Shown: piece by piece, positions 25,285-33,390 of the stretch | How the letters are laid out: the number at the start of each line of letters is the position of its first letter | Position numbering within the stretch: position 1 is the first letter of the stretch | Assembly: GCA_937873445.1 (NCBI GenBank) | Contig: CALMWF010000005.1 | Coordinates: forward strand, 1-36,203 | DNA from: an uncultured Alphaproteobacteria bacterium | GTDB lineage: Bacteria; Pseudomonadota; Alphaproteobacteria; Rhizobiales; Aestuariivirgaceae | Reading direction: 5' to 3' | DNA: 36,203 bases | Made by a program: the position numbers and the translations under genes | The notes under the pieces: model-generated | Database searches by the model: none | What the model saw: only the letters and a program-made list of their open reading frames with translations | Told to the model about the DNA's origin: nothing

Positions 25285-26280
25285 GCCCGACAGACATGTC
25301 TTCAGGCTGGCGGCAAGATCATCCAGCAGGGTGGGATAGGCTTCAGGCCCCGGGGTCAGACCGGCCCCCAGGGGATCGAGCACGCCGGTGCGGGTGCCGG
25401 TGTCGGCGGTGATGGCCACCACCCGGTCGGCGGGAAACTGCGGTTCGCGGAACACGCAGGCGGCCTGGGTGGAACGGATCTTGTCCTGAATGTCCTTGAG
25501 GCGCTGGGCAGAGGGCGGGGCACCGGCAATGTCGGTGATGCTGCCCACGCCGGAAAGGCCGAAATCCCGCTCAAAATACTGATAGGCATCATGGAACACG
25601 ATGAAGGGCCGGTCCTTCACCGGGGCCAGCTCGGCGGTCAGCCTGGCGCTGGTCTCGTCAAGGCGGTGGTCCAGCCTGGCGGCATTGGCGGCATAGGCCG
25701 CGGCATTGGCGGGGTCGAGGCGCGACAGCTCGGCGGCTATGGCCCCGGCCATCACCTTGGCGTTGGCGGGAGAAAGCCAGATGTGGGGGTCAAATGCGGC
25801 GTGGACGGCGTGGTCATGGTCGGTCTCCGCCGCGCTGTGGGCGGCGTGGTCATGGTCGGTCTCCGCCGCGCTGTGGGCGTCGTGGTCATGGTCAGTCTCC
25901 TCGTCATCATGGTGGTGAGGTTCCCAGCTGCCGCCCTCGCGGATGGGGAGCGTGGCAAGGCCAGGGGTATCGGCAAGAGCGACAAAGCGCCTGCCGCCCA
26001 CGGCCTCGGAACCATCAAGCTGCACCAGCTTCGATTCCAGGCCTTCGCCCACCATGAACACCGCATCAGCCTTGATCAGTTGCTCCAGCTGGCGGGGGGT
26101 CAGGCTTGCGGTGTGTTCCGAGTTCTGGCCCGACAGCAGCAGTTCCGGTGTGCCCACCCCCTGCATGATGGCGGCAGCCAGGGAATGAACCGGCACAATG
26201 GAGGCCACCACACGCGGGGCGGCCAGGGCGGGCAGGGAAATGGCGGCCAGAAGCAGACCGGAAAGGGCAAGGCGGCGCAT
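25282..26280 (-). CDS. znuA: High-affinity zinc ABC transporter, substrate-binding protein
   Basis: 332 residues with a signal peptide (MRRLALSGLLLAAISLPALA). It has the cluster A-I (ZnuA) layout: VASIVPVHSLAAAIMQGVG, SEHTASLTPRQLEQLIKADA with the first metal histidine, a histidine-rich loop at about residues 120-160, FDPHIWLSPANAKVM with the second, and VFHDAYQYFERDFGL with the third. The loop contains a tandem 12-residue repeat (DHDHxAHSAAET). ZnuA captures Zn2+ in the periplasm for ZnuBC, but the znuB and znuC genes are not in this window, so this is an orphan binding protein here. The ATG follows GGAGAGATC. A Zur-box promoter lies directly upstream. Confidence 0.93.
   Translation of the reverse strand: MRRLALSGLLLAAISLPALAAPRVVASIVPVHSLAAAIMQGVGTPELLLSGQNSEHTASLTPRQLEQLIKADAVFMVGEGLESKLVQLDGSEAVGGRRFVALADTPGLATLPIREGGSWEPHHHDDEETDHDHDAHSAAETDHDHAAHSAAETDHDHAVHAAFDPHIWLSPANAKVMAGAIAAELSRLDPANAAAYAANAARLDHRLDETSARLTAELAPVKDRPFIVFHDAYQYFERDFGLSGVGSITDIAGAPPSAQRLKDIQDKIRSTQAACVFREPQFPADRVVAITADTGTRTGVLDPLGAGLTPGPEAYPTLLDDLAASLKTCLSG
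25797..25894. repeat. 36-bp tandem repeat inside znuA
   Basis: A unit of 36 bp that encodes DHDHxAHSAAET is repeated almost perfectly, with about two and a half copies between roughly 25797 and 25894. It lies in the metal-binding loop of ZnuA and stays in frame, so copy number could vary without breaking the gene. Confidence 0.8.
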
Positions 26281-26293
26281 GATCTCTCCATGT

Positions 26294-26312
26294 TATGTTA
26301 TAATATAACATA
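26294..26312 (-). promoter_or_regulatory. Zur box overlapping the znuA -10 element
   Basis: TATGTTATAATATAACATA is a 19-nt palindrome, perfect apart from its central base, and matches the alphaproteobacterial Zur consensus GTTATAnTATAAC as I recall it. On the - strand a -35 TTGACC (26330-26335) and -10 TATGTT (26307-26312) are spaced by 17 nt, so the palindrome covers the -10 and the start of transcription. The box ends 13 nt before the znuA ATG. Zinc-loaded Zur would block transcription. Confidence 0.9.
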
Positions 26313-26422
26313 TCTGATGGCGTAACCGAGGTCAAGGCGCGCAAGCGCCCTGACTGATATGTGAAAGGACTGCGGCGCTGGCCCGCCTTGCGGTCGGCGC
26401 GGCGGCCTGTCATGGAGCGGTC

Positions 26423-27163
26423 ATGAGCAATGTGTCCTTTGGTGCGGCCCTGCTGGCGGGGGTGGCGAGTTTTCTCAGCCCCTGTGTGCTGCCGCTGGTG
26501 CCGCCCTATCTGGTGTTCATCACCGGCGTGTCGCTGGAGGAGATGACGGCGGAGGGCGAGGCAGCCCTGGCCGCCAAGCGCCGCCGGGTGCTGCTGGCCT
26601 CGCTCATGTTCGTGCTCGGCTTTGCCACGGTGTTCGTGGTGCTGGGGGCGTCGGCCTCCTATGCCGGGCAGATGCTGCGCGCCTGGGCGCCGCTGCTGGC
26701 CAAGGTGGCGGGTGTGTTCATCATCATCATGGGCCTGCACTTCCTCGGCCTGTTCAAGATCGGCCTTTTGAACCGCGAGGCGCGCTATCAGCAGCAGTCC
26801 AATCCGGCTGGCCTGTGGGGCGCCTATGGCGTGGGGCTGGCCTTTGCCTTCGGCTGGACGCCGTGCATCGGGCCGGTGCTGGCCGCCATTCTGACCATTG
26901 CCGCCTCGGAGCAGAATGTGGCCCAGGGAGCAGCGCTGCTGGCGGTCTATTCGCTGGGTCTTGGCATTCCCTTTCTCATTGCCGGGGCCAGCGTCGGCGG
27001 CTTTCTGCGCTTCTTCGCCCGTTTCCGCAAACACATGCTGACGGTGGAACGGGTCATGGGGGCACTTCTGGTGGCAACCGGCCTCATGTTCCTGACCGGT
27101 GCCATGCAGGCGGTGTCGTTCTGGATTCTCGAACATTTCCCCGCCCTGTCGGTGGTGGGCTGA
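26423..27163 (+). CDS. ccdA: Cytochrome c biogenesis protein CcdA
   Basis: 246 residues with about six membrane helices, the compact CcdA/DsbD-beta form. The two redox cysteines are Cys21 in FLSPCVLPLVPPY and Cys148 in GWTPCIGPVLAAI, both in their conserved proline-flanked motifs. CcdA carries electrons from cytoplasmic thioredoxin across the inner membrane to periplasmic thiol reductases for cytochrome c maturation. ATG 26423 follows ATGGAGCGGTC. The gene is divergent from znuA; the stretch between the Zur box and this start holds no further site I can support. Confidence 0.95.
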   Translation: MSNVSFGAALLAGVASFLSPCVLPLVPPYLVFITGVSLEEMTAEGEAALAAKRRRVLLASLMFVLGFATVFVVLGASASYAGQMLRAWAPLLAKVAGVFIIIMGLHFLGLFKIGLLNREARYQQQSNPAGLWGAYGVGLAFAFGWTPCIGPVLAAILTIAASEQNVAQGAALLAVYSLGLGIPFLIAGASVGGFLRFFARFRKHMLTVERVMGALLVATGLMFLTGAMQAVSFWILEHFPALSVVG

Positions 27164-27219
27164 ACCCTTTTCTTTTTCACCACGGCGGTTAGCATGGCGG
27201 CTTCGGGTGGGGGCGGCGC

Positions 27220-27909
27220 ATGGCAGAGGCAAGGGTGAAACTCGAAGGCATTCAGGCGGTGGTGTTTGACGCCTATGGCACGCTGTTTGATGTGGCCTCG
27301 CCAGTGGCGAAGATGGCTGCCGACCTTGACGGCAAGGGTGAGGAACTGGCCCGGCTCTGGCGCCAGACACAACTGGACTACACCTGGCTGCGCAGCCTGA
27401 TGGGCGTGCATGACGATTTCTGGAATGTGACACGCGCCGCCCTTGACCAGACGCTTGCCGCCCTTGAACTGACTGAGGCGGGACTGGCCGATGAGCTGAT
27501 GGCGCTCTATCTCAAGCTTGATGCCTACCCGGATGCAGCCGAAGCCCTGAAGGCCATCAAGGGCAAGAGCCGCCGCACCGCCATTCTGTCCAACGGCTCA
27601 CCGTCCATGCTGGATCAGGCGGTGCGCCATGCGGGGCTGGACAAGCTGCTCGATCAGGTGCTGTCGGTGGAGGATGTGGGCATCTACAAGCCGTCGCGCC
27701 GGGTCTATCGCCACGCCATGCAGAAACTGCAAATCCATGACGCGCCGTCCATCTGCTTTGTGTCGGGCAATGGCTGGGATGCGCAGGGCGCGGCGCATTT
27801 CGGCTTTCAGGCGGTGCGGCTGGCACGCCGGGCCGAGGCCGATGAGAAACTGCCGGGCAAGCCTGCGGCGCGCATTACCAGCCTGACGGAACTGCCGGCC
27901 CTGCTGTAA
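27220..27909 (+). CDS. Haloacid dehalogenase, type II
   Basis: 229 residues, the size of L-2-haloacid dehalogenases. HAD motif I is VVFDAYGTLFDV with nucleophile Asp17. Then come LWRQTQLDYTWLRSLMG, motif II AILSNGSPSML, motif III lysine in VEDVGIYKPSRRVY, and FVSGNGWDAQGAAHFGF. This set is specific to type II dehalogenases and not to general HAD phosphatases. It would hydrolyse short 2-haloacids to 2-hydroxyacids; natural substrates are unknown. It is 56 nt after ccdA on the same strand, with no obvious functional link. Confidence 0.9.
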   Translation: MAEARVKLEGIQAVVFDAYGTLFDVASPVAKMAADLDGKGEELARLWRQTQLDYTWLRSLMGVHDDFWNVTRAALDQTLAALELTEAGLADELMALYLKLDAYPDAAEALKAIKGKSRRTAILSNGSPSMLDQAVRHAGLDKLLDQVLSVEDVGIYKPSRRVYRHAMQKLQIHDAPSICFVSGNGWDAQGAAHFGFQAVRLARRAEADEKLPGKPAARITSLTELPALL

Positions 27910-27913
27910 GGGA

Positions 27914-28699
27914 TCAGGCGACGCTGGGGGCCAGGCGTTTTTCCAGGCGCTGGCGGGCATGCGCCCGCACCGCATCGCCGAAGGCCGTGAACAGCTTCAC
28001 CGAATCGGGGTTTTCACCGGCCCGGAATTCCGGGTGCCACTGGGTGCCGAAGGCAAAGGCCCTGGCCCCCTTCACCGACACGGCTTCAATGATGCCGTCG
28101 GGGGCGGTGGCCTCGGCCACGAGGCCGGGGGCGAGATGGCGCACCCCCTGGCGGTGAATGGAATTCACCCTGGTTTCGGTCTTGCCCAGAATGCGCTCCA
28201 GCATGCCGCCGCTGGTGATGGCGATGTCATGGGAGGGGGCATAGCGCACATTCACATCATCGGACTTGGGGGCGCGGTGGTCGAGCCGGCCGTGGCCACG
28301 CTGCAGTTCGGTTTCCAGCGTGCCGCCCATGGCGACGTTCAGTTCCTGAAAGCCGCGGCAGATGCAGAACAGCGGCATGCCGCGGTCAACGACGGCGCGG
28401 ATCAGGGCAAGCGTCATGGCATCGCGGCGGTGGTCATAGGGTTCGTGGTCGGCGCTGGGCTGTTCGCCATAGTGCGGCGGGTGCACATTGGATATGGCCC
28501 CTGTCATCAGCACACCATCGAGGTGGCTCAACAGCCCGTCCAGATCCATGACCTCGGCGATGGAGGGAATCATGACGGGGGTGACGTTCGCCACTTCAGC
28601 CAGGGCGCGCACATATTTGTCGCCCAGCGAGTGATAGAGGAAGCCGTGGGATTCATGGGTGTCGGCAGGCAGGCCGACAAGGGGATAGCGGGTGGGCAT
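27914..28699 (-). CDS. puuD: Peptidase C26, gamma-glutamyl-GABA hydrolase-like (PuuD)
   Basis: 261 residues, near the 254 of PuuD. It is a class I glutamine-amidotransferase fold: VGLPADTH at the start, DGVLMTGAISNVHP, PLFCICRGFQELNVAMGGTL with nucleophile Cys114, and FAFGTQWHPEF with the catalytic histidine. PuuD releases glutamate from gamma-glutamyl-GABA. Here it could serve either of the two GS-like ligases, which make gamma-glutamyl amides. The start at the ATG at 28699 is taken from alignment with the family; no strong ribosome binding site is visible, and an upstream TTG at 28780 exists. It converges with the HAD gene 5 nt away. Confidence 0.87.
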   Translation of the reverse strand: MPTRYPLVGLPADTHESHGFLYHSLGDKYVRALAEVANVTPVMIPSIAEVMDLDGLLSHLDGVLMTGAISNVHPPHYGEQPSADHEPYDHRRDAMTLALIRAVVDRGMPLFCICRGFQELNVAMGGTLETELQRGHGRLDHRAPKSDDVNVRYAPSHDIAITSGGMLERILGKTETRVNSIHRQGVRHLAPGLVAEATAPDGIIEAVSVKGARAFAFGTQWHPEFRAGENPDSVKLFTAFGDAVRAHARQRLEKRLAPSVA

Positions 28700-28824
28700 G
28701 GTCTCGAACCGTTGATGGTTGCGGCAAAATAGCCGCTGGACCGGGGTTTTGCCAGTGTGGATTGCATCGGAAGCGTTCAAATATCCGTCTGGCAGCCGGC
28801 GGTCGGCGAAGCGCGGGCCGCCGG

Positions 28825-30657
28825 TCAGGCCCGGCGACGCTGGCCGGTCTGGCGCTGCGGCCAGTGGATGCGCGAGGCCGGCAGAATGAGGCTTGCCGTG
28901 GTGCCGGCACCCGGTTCGCTGGCCAGCGTCACGTCGCCACCATGCAGACGGGCAATCTTGCGGGCGATGGCCAGGCCCAGGCCCATGCCGCCATAACGCC
29001 GGCTGGAACTGTTTTCAGCCTGAAAGAAGGGATCGAAAACCCGCTCGATATCGGACTGGGCGATGCCGATGCCGGCATCTCGCACGGCCAGGATGAGCTG
29101 GCCCTGGGGGCTGCGTTCCATGTCCACATTTACAATGCCGCCGGCGGGGGTGAACTTGATGGCGTTGGTCAGAAGGTTCAGGAACACCTGCTTGAGCCGG
29201 GTGACATCACCGGTGATGCCGATATTGTCCACGGTGCGGGCCACCACGGTCACATCGGCGCCCTCCGCCTGGCTGCGGCACATGCGGGCGGCCACCTCCA
29301 CCAGTTCGGCTGCGTCCAGTTCCTGTTCCACCAGCTGCAGGGTGCCCTTTTCCATGCGGGTCATGTCGAGCAGATCGTTGATCAGACTCTGCAGGTGGCG
29401 CGTGCTCTCCATGATGGTGTTGAGGTAGTCCTGGCGGGTCTCGGGCGACAGGTTGTCACCATGGGCGCCGCCCAGCATTTCGGAAAAGCCGACAATGGCA
29501 TTGATCGGGGTGCGCAGCTCGTGGCTCATCACCGCCAGGAACTGCGACTTGGCAGAGGAGGCGGTTTCCGCCGCCTGCTTGGCATCGCGCAGGGCCGTTT
29601 CCGCTTCCCATTTCTGGGTCACATCGCGGCCGACGCCACGATAGCCATGAAAGCTGCCATCCTCCTTGAACAGGGGCCGGGCGGTGATTTCCCAGTGGGC
29701 CATGTTGCCGCGCAGGCTGACATCAATGACCCGGCCCTCAATGGTCTGGCAGGCCGCCATGTCGCTCAGAAAGGCGTCCCAGCCGGGTGTGTGGGCATCG
29801 GCCTGCAGCAGTTCGGCGAAACTGCGGCCAATGATCTGTTCCGGCGCCAGGCCCAGATGCTCGCCCAGCCGCGGCGAGAAATAGGCAAGCTTGGCTTCGG
29901 TATCACTTTCCCACAGCCAGTCATGGGTGCCGCGTTCAAAATCATTGAGCAGCAGGGCAATCACCTCCTGCTGGTTCTTGACCTCGAAGTCGGCGCGGGC
30001 CCGACGCAAGAAGTCATGGTGGGAGGCGAGAATGATGCTGGTGAGAACCAGGCCATAGGTGATGGTGAGGGAAGCCCCGATAACCGCATCGCTGCCGCCA
30101 TAAAGCAGCAGCGAATAGCTGAGGGCAGATACGGAAAAGGCCGTGAACAGGATGGCGGCGGTTGGAATGCGGGCCAGCGAAATGGCGCCGATGCTGGTGA
30201 TGGTGAGCACCAGACCCAGAATGATCATGCGTTCGGTGCCCATTGCCTGGGCCATGAGAAGGGCCGATGGCATGGTCCAGATGACGCCCATGAAGACACC
30301 GCCCGCCTCAATCAGGCGGAACACCAGCGTATCGTTCTTGCGGGGATAGCGGTCATGATAGAACCAGGCGGCGGAGAGAATGACGGCGGGCAGCAGGGTC
30401 AGAAAAAAGATCAGCAGCGAATGAACTTCGCCGGTGCGGCCCGACAGCCGCATGGTGAGGATGAGGGCGGTGCAGATGTGAAACAGGAGGAACAGGGGAA
30501 TGGAGCGGCTGACCTCGCTGACCTGTTCGTGGCGGATCAGGACACGGGCACGTGTGTCCGATATGCCCTCGGCATGAAGGTCTCGAAGTGCGGGGGTGAG
30601 CACTGCCCGGCTGGCGTCCCGCAAGCTGTCGAAAATAATGGTGGGATTATGCTTCAT
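28825..30657 (-). CDS. Membrane-bound PAS sensor histidine kinase
   Basis: 610 residues. About six hydrophobic helices (roughly 51-70, 78-99, 113-135, 143-160, 165-187, 191-212) form an N-terminal membrane sensor of unknown type. A PAS domain covers about 240-350 (DWLWESDTEAKLAYFS, GRSFAELL, WEITARPLFKEDGSF). A short coiled coil leads to HisKA with His379 in FLAVMSHELRTPINAIVGF. The HATPase domain has the N box (LLTNAIKFTP, Asn498), G1 DAGIGIA, the F box FDPFFQ and G2 GGMGLGLAIARK. No response regulator is adjacent, so its partner is elsewhere. It is divergent from hemH across 180 nt and upstream of puuD on the same strand (125-nt gap). Confidence 0.93.
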   Translation of the reverse strand: MKHNPTIIFDSLRDASRAVLTPALRDLHAEGISDTRARVLIRHEQVSEVSRSIPLFLLFHICTALILTMRLSGRTGEVHSLLIFFLTLLPAVILSAAWFYHDRYPRKNDTLVFRLIEAGGVFMGVIWTMPSALLMAQAMGTERMIILGLVLTITSIGAISLARIPTAAILFTAFSVSALSYSLLLYGGSDAVIGASLTITYGLVLTSIILASHHDFLRRARADFEVKNQQEVIALLLNDFERGTHDWLWESDTEAKLAYFSPRLGEHLGLAPEQIIGRSFAELLQADAHTPGWDAFLSDMAACQTIEGRVIDVSLRGNMAHWEITARPLFKEDGSFHGYRGVGRDVTQKWEAETALRDAKQAAETASSAKSQFLAVMSHELRTPINAIVGFSEMLGGAHGDNLSPETRQDYLNTIMESTRHLQSLINDLLDMTRMEKGTLQLVEQELDAAELVEVAARMCRSQAEGADVTVVARTVDNIGITGDVTRLKQVFLNLLTNAIKFTPAGGIVNVDMERSPQGQLILAVRDAGIGIAQSDIERVFDPFFQAENSSSRRYGGMGLGLAIARKIARLHGGDVTLASEPGAGTTASLILPASRIHWPQRQTGQRRRA

Positions 30658-30725
30658 CAGCCAGTCCGTTTCCGAGGCATTTCAGGCGACTCACCTTAGG
30701 CGGGAATGACTGTGTAAGTTATTAA

Positions 30726-30780
30726 CGATTCCTGCCTTCACCTGGAATCGGCAGGAAATTATCGGTTTTTTTCCGATTCC
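30726..30780 (+). promoter_or_regulatory. Mutually exclusive inverted repeats upstream of hemH
   Basis: Three segments compete. TTCCTGCC (30729-30736) pairs perfectly with GGCAGGAA (30750-30757); CGATTCC (30726-30732) can instead pair with GGAATCG (30744-30750). GGAATCGG (30744-30751) also pairs with CCGATTCC (30773-30780). A run of seven T (30766-30772) follows the first hairpin by about 8 nt. The layout resembles an attenuator or switch in the hemH leader, or a set of operator half-sites between hemH and the kinase gene. Function is not shown. Confidence 0.5.
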
Positions 30781-30837
30781 GTCAAAAGGCAGATTGCTTT
30801 AGCTTCAGCCCACCACAAGTCACGAGACCCATGCACC

Positions 30838-31896
30838 ATGCCAGCACTTTCGCCGCTGCCCCCCGGCCATCCGCCTGTTGCCCCGGCCCGGATCGGGGTT
30901 CTGATCATCAACCTGGGCACCCCGGAGGCCACCTCCTACTGGCCCATGCGCCGCTATCTCAAGGAATTCCTGTCGGACCGCCGGGTGATTGAAACCAACC
31001 GCGCCCTGTGGTGGGTGATCCTGAACGGCATCATCCTGACCACCCGGCCCAAGCGGTCCGGCCATGCCTATGACAAGATCTGGAACCGCGATCTCGACGA
31101 ATCGCCGCTCAAGACCATTACCCGGTCGCAGGCCCGGAAGCTGGCCACGGCGCTGGGCGGGGCCCTGCCGGGCGAGGCGGGCTGGGAAACCGCACCGGTG
31201 CTGGTGGACTGGGCCATGCGCTATGGCCTGCCGCCCATTGCCGACAGGCTTGCGGCCCTGAAACAGGCGGGTTGCGAGCGCATTGTGCTGTTTCCGCTCT
31301 ATCCGCAGTATTCGGCCACCACCACGGCCTCGGTGCTGGACAAGGCCTATGAGGCGCTGCAGACCATGCGCTGGCAGCCGGCCATTCGCACCGTGCCGCC
31401 CTATTTCGATGATCCCGCTCATATTGCCGCCCTGGCGCGGAGTCTGGAGACGGCACTGAAGGGGCTTGCCTGGCAGCCGGACCGTATTCTCATGTCCTTC
31501 CATGGCCTGCCCAAGGACTACTGGATGAAGGGTGATCCCTATCATTGCCACTGCCTGAAGACGGCGCGCCTGGTGCGCGAGAAGATGGGGCTTTCCGAAG
31601 ACCGGCTGCAGGTGGTGTTCCAGTCGCGCTTCGGCAAGGCGGAATGGCTGCAGCCCTATGCCCAGGAGGTGGTGGAGGCTCTGCCCGGCCAGGGCGTGAA
31701 GAACCTGCTGATGATCACCCCCGGCTTTGCTGCGGACTGCGTGGAAACGCTGGAGGAGGTGGCGATTGGTCTGGGAGAGACCTTCCGTGAGCATGGCGGG
31801 GAGAACTTCGCCGTGGTGCCCAGCCTCAACGATACGAGCGAATCAATTCACATGCTAGAAACCATCGTTCGACGCGAGCTCATGGGCTGGCGCTGA
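30838..31896 (+). CDS. hemH: Ferrochelatase
   Basis: 352 residues, usual for bacterial HemH. It contains IGVLIINLGTPEATSYWPMRRYLKEFLSD, VLFPLYPQYSATTTASVLD, ILMSFHGLPKDYW with catalytic His222, DPYHCHCLKTARLV, FQSRFGKAEWLQPY, and TPGFAADCVETLEE with Glu303. It inserts Fe2+ into protoporphyrin IX, the last step of haem synthesis, at the inner membrane. Start ATG 30838 gives the family N-terminus plus a proline-rich leader of about 15 residues. The 180-nt region before it holds competing inverted repeats; I do not see a clear Irr box. Confidence 0.96.
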   Translation: MPALSPLPPGHPPVAPARIGVLIINLGTPEATSYWPMRRYLKEFLSDRRVIETNRALWWVILNGIILTTRPKRSGHAYDKIWNRDLDESPLKTITRSQARKLATALGGALPGEAGWETAPVLVDWAMRYGLPPIADRLAALKQAGCERIVLFPLYPQYSATTTASVLDKAYEALQTMRWQPAIRTVPPYFDDPAHIAALARSLETALKGLAWQPDRILMSFHGLPKDYWMKGDPYHCHCLKTARLVREKMGLSEDRLQVVFQSRFGKAEWLQPYAQEVVEALPGQGVKNLLMITPGFAADCVETLEEVAIGLGETFREHGGENFAVVPSLNDTSESIHMLETIVRRELMGWR

Positions 31897-31968
31897 GGCC
31901 CTTGCAGGCGAGGCACCGTCTTCCCATGATAGGGGCGGACTTTTTTCCTTTCGGGACGGAGGACTGCG

Positions 31969-32940
31969 ATGAATTCGGGCCTGGGAATTTTCGTCATTCT
32001 GCTGTTCGGTGTGGTGGTGTTCTACCTGTTGCGCGCCATTCGCATGGTGCCGCAGGGCTATAATTATACGGTGGAGCGTTTCGGGCGCTACATTCGCACC
32101 CTGGAACCGGGCCTCGGTCTCATCGTTCCCTTCATTGACCGGGTGGGCGCCAAGCTCAACATGATGGAGCAGGTGATCCAGGTGCCGTCGCAGGAGGTCA
32201 TCACCCGCGACAACGCCATGGTGACGGTGGACGGGGTTGCCTTCTATCAGGTGCTGGATGCAGCGCGCGCTTCCTATGAAGTGCAGAACCTGGAAAACGC
32301 CATCATCAACCTGACCATGACCAATATCCGTACCGTCATGGGCTCCATGGACCTCGACCAGCTTCTGTCGCAGCGCGACGAGATCAATCACCGCCTGCTG
32401 GGCGTGGTGGACCGGGCGACCGAGCCCTGGGGCGTGAAAATGACCCGGATCGAGATCAAGGACATCAATCCGCCCCGTGATCTGGTTGATTCCATGGCGC
32501 GCCAGATGAAAGCCGAACGTGACAAGCGCGCGGCCATTCTCGAGGCCGAGGGCCTGCGTCAGGCGGCCATTCTGAAGGCCGAGGGCGAAAAGCAGTCGGC
32601 GGTGCTGCAGGCCGAAGGCCAGAAGGAGGCCGCCTTCCGCACGGCTGAGGCGCGTGAACGCCAGGCCCAGGCCGAAGCCAAGGCAACCACCATGGTGAGT
32701 GAGGCCATTGCGGCCGGCAATGTGCAGGCCATCAATTATTTCGTCGCCAACAACTATGTGAAGGCGCTGGAGGCGCTGGCGCAGTCACCAAACCAGAAGG
32801 TTTTGATGATGCCGGTGGATGCGGCTTCGGTGCTGGGGTCCATTGGCGGCATTGCCGAGATTGCCCGCGAGGCCTTCGGCAATTCCGAGCCTTCACCCAG
32901 CCTGCCGCGCCGCGGTTCGCCGCCCAATCCGCGGAGCTAG
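31969..32940 (+). CDS. qmcA: SPFH/Band 7 family protein QmcA
   Basis: 323 residues. One N-terminal membrane helix ([20 protein letters not shown]) is followed by the SPFH domain: [31 protein letters not shown], and [19 protein letters not shown]. Then comes a long alanine/glutamate coiled coil (about 190-250, [19 protein letters not shown]) and a proline-rich tail. QmcA-type stomatin homologues form membrane microdomains and oligomers. The ATG is preceded by GGACGGAGGACTGCG. The nfeD-like gene starts 3 nt after its stop, and NfeD/QmcA pairs are a known unit. Confidence 0.94.
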   Translation: MNSGLGIFVILLFGVVVFYLLRAIRMVPQGYNYTVERFGRYIRTLEPGLGLIVPFIDRVGAKLNMMEQVIQVPSQEVITRDNAMVTVDGVAFYQVLDAARASYEVQNLENAIINLTMTNIRTVMGSMDLDQLLSQRDEINHRLLGVVDRATEPWGVKMTRIEIKDINPPRDLVDSMARQMKAERDKRAAILEAEGLRQAAILKAEGEKQSAVLQAEGQKEAAFRTAEARERQAQAEAKATTMVSEAIAAGNVQAINYFVANNYVKALEALAQSPNQKVLMMPVDAASVLGSIGGIAEIAREAFGNSEPSPSLPRRGSPPNPRS

Positions 32941-32943
32941 GCC

Positions 32944-33390
32944 ATGTCGGAACTCTTTCCGCTTCTCGGCAACTGGTCGTGGTTTGTGGTGGCGGGCGCC
33001 CTGCTCATTCTCGAATTGATGGCGCCCGGCATTTTCTTCATCTGGCTGGCCATTCCAGCCGCCGTGGTCGGGCTTCTCGACATGATGCTGAACATGGGCT
33101 GGCAGGCCGAACTCATATTGTTTTCGGCCCTGTCGCTGGTCAGCGTTTATGCCGGGCGGCGCTTTCTCAGTGAACGGAAGGTTTTTGACTCAGCCCAGCC
33201 CAACCTGAACCGGCGCATGTATGAATATATCGGCTCGACCTATGTTCTGGGTGAGGCAATCCGCGAGGGCCGGGGCCATCTGTCCATCAACAGCACGCTG
33301 TGGGAGGTGGAGGGGCCGGACCTGCCGCCGGGAACGCGGGTCAGGGTCACAGGTGTCAACGGGCTGCGGCTTCGGGTGGAAGCCGCCTGA
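32944..33390 (+). CDS. NfeD-like membrane protein
   Basis: 148 residues, short NfeD (YbbK) type without a protease domain. Two to three hydrophobic segments span residues 12-70 (WFVVAGALLILELMAPGIFFIWLAIPAAVVGLL). A C-terminal OB-fold domain follows, ending LPPGTRVRVTGVNGLRLRVEA. It is the expected partner of the SPFH protein encoded just upstream. Its TGA stop abuts the TCA (reverse stop) of kdsD in the sequence TGATCA, so the two genes meet with no gap. Confidence 0.92.
   Translation: MSELFPLLGNWSWFVVAGALLILELMAPGIFFIWLAIPAAVVGLLDMMLNMGWQAELILFSALSLVSVYAGRRFLSERKVFDSAQPNLNRRMYEYIGSTYVLGEAIREGRGHLSINSTLWEVEGPDLPPGTRVRVTGVNGLRLRVEAA

Noticed and set aside
25797-25894. CRISPR-like repeats
   Set aside because: Units are contiguous with no spacers and encode an in-frame histidine-rich loop of ZnuA.
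28762-30699. A 645-codon + strand open frame opposite the histidine kinase
   Set aside because: The - strand carries all kinase motifs in order; the antisense frame has none and is a composition shadow.
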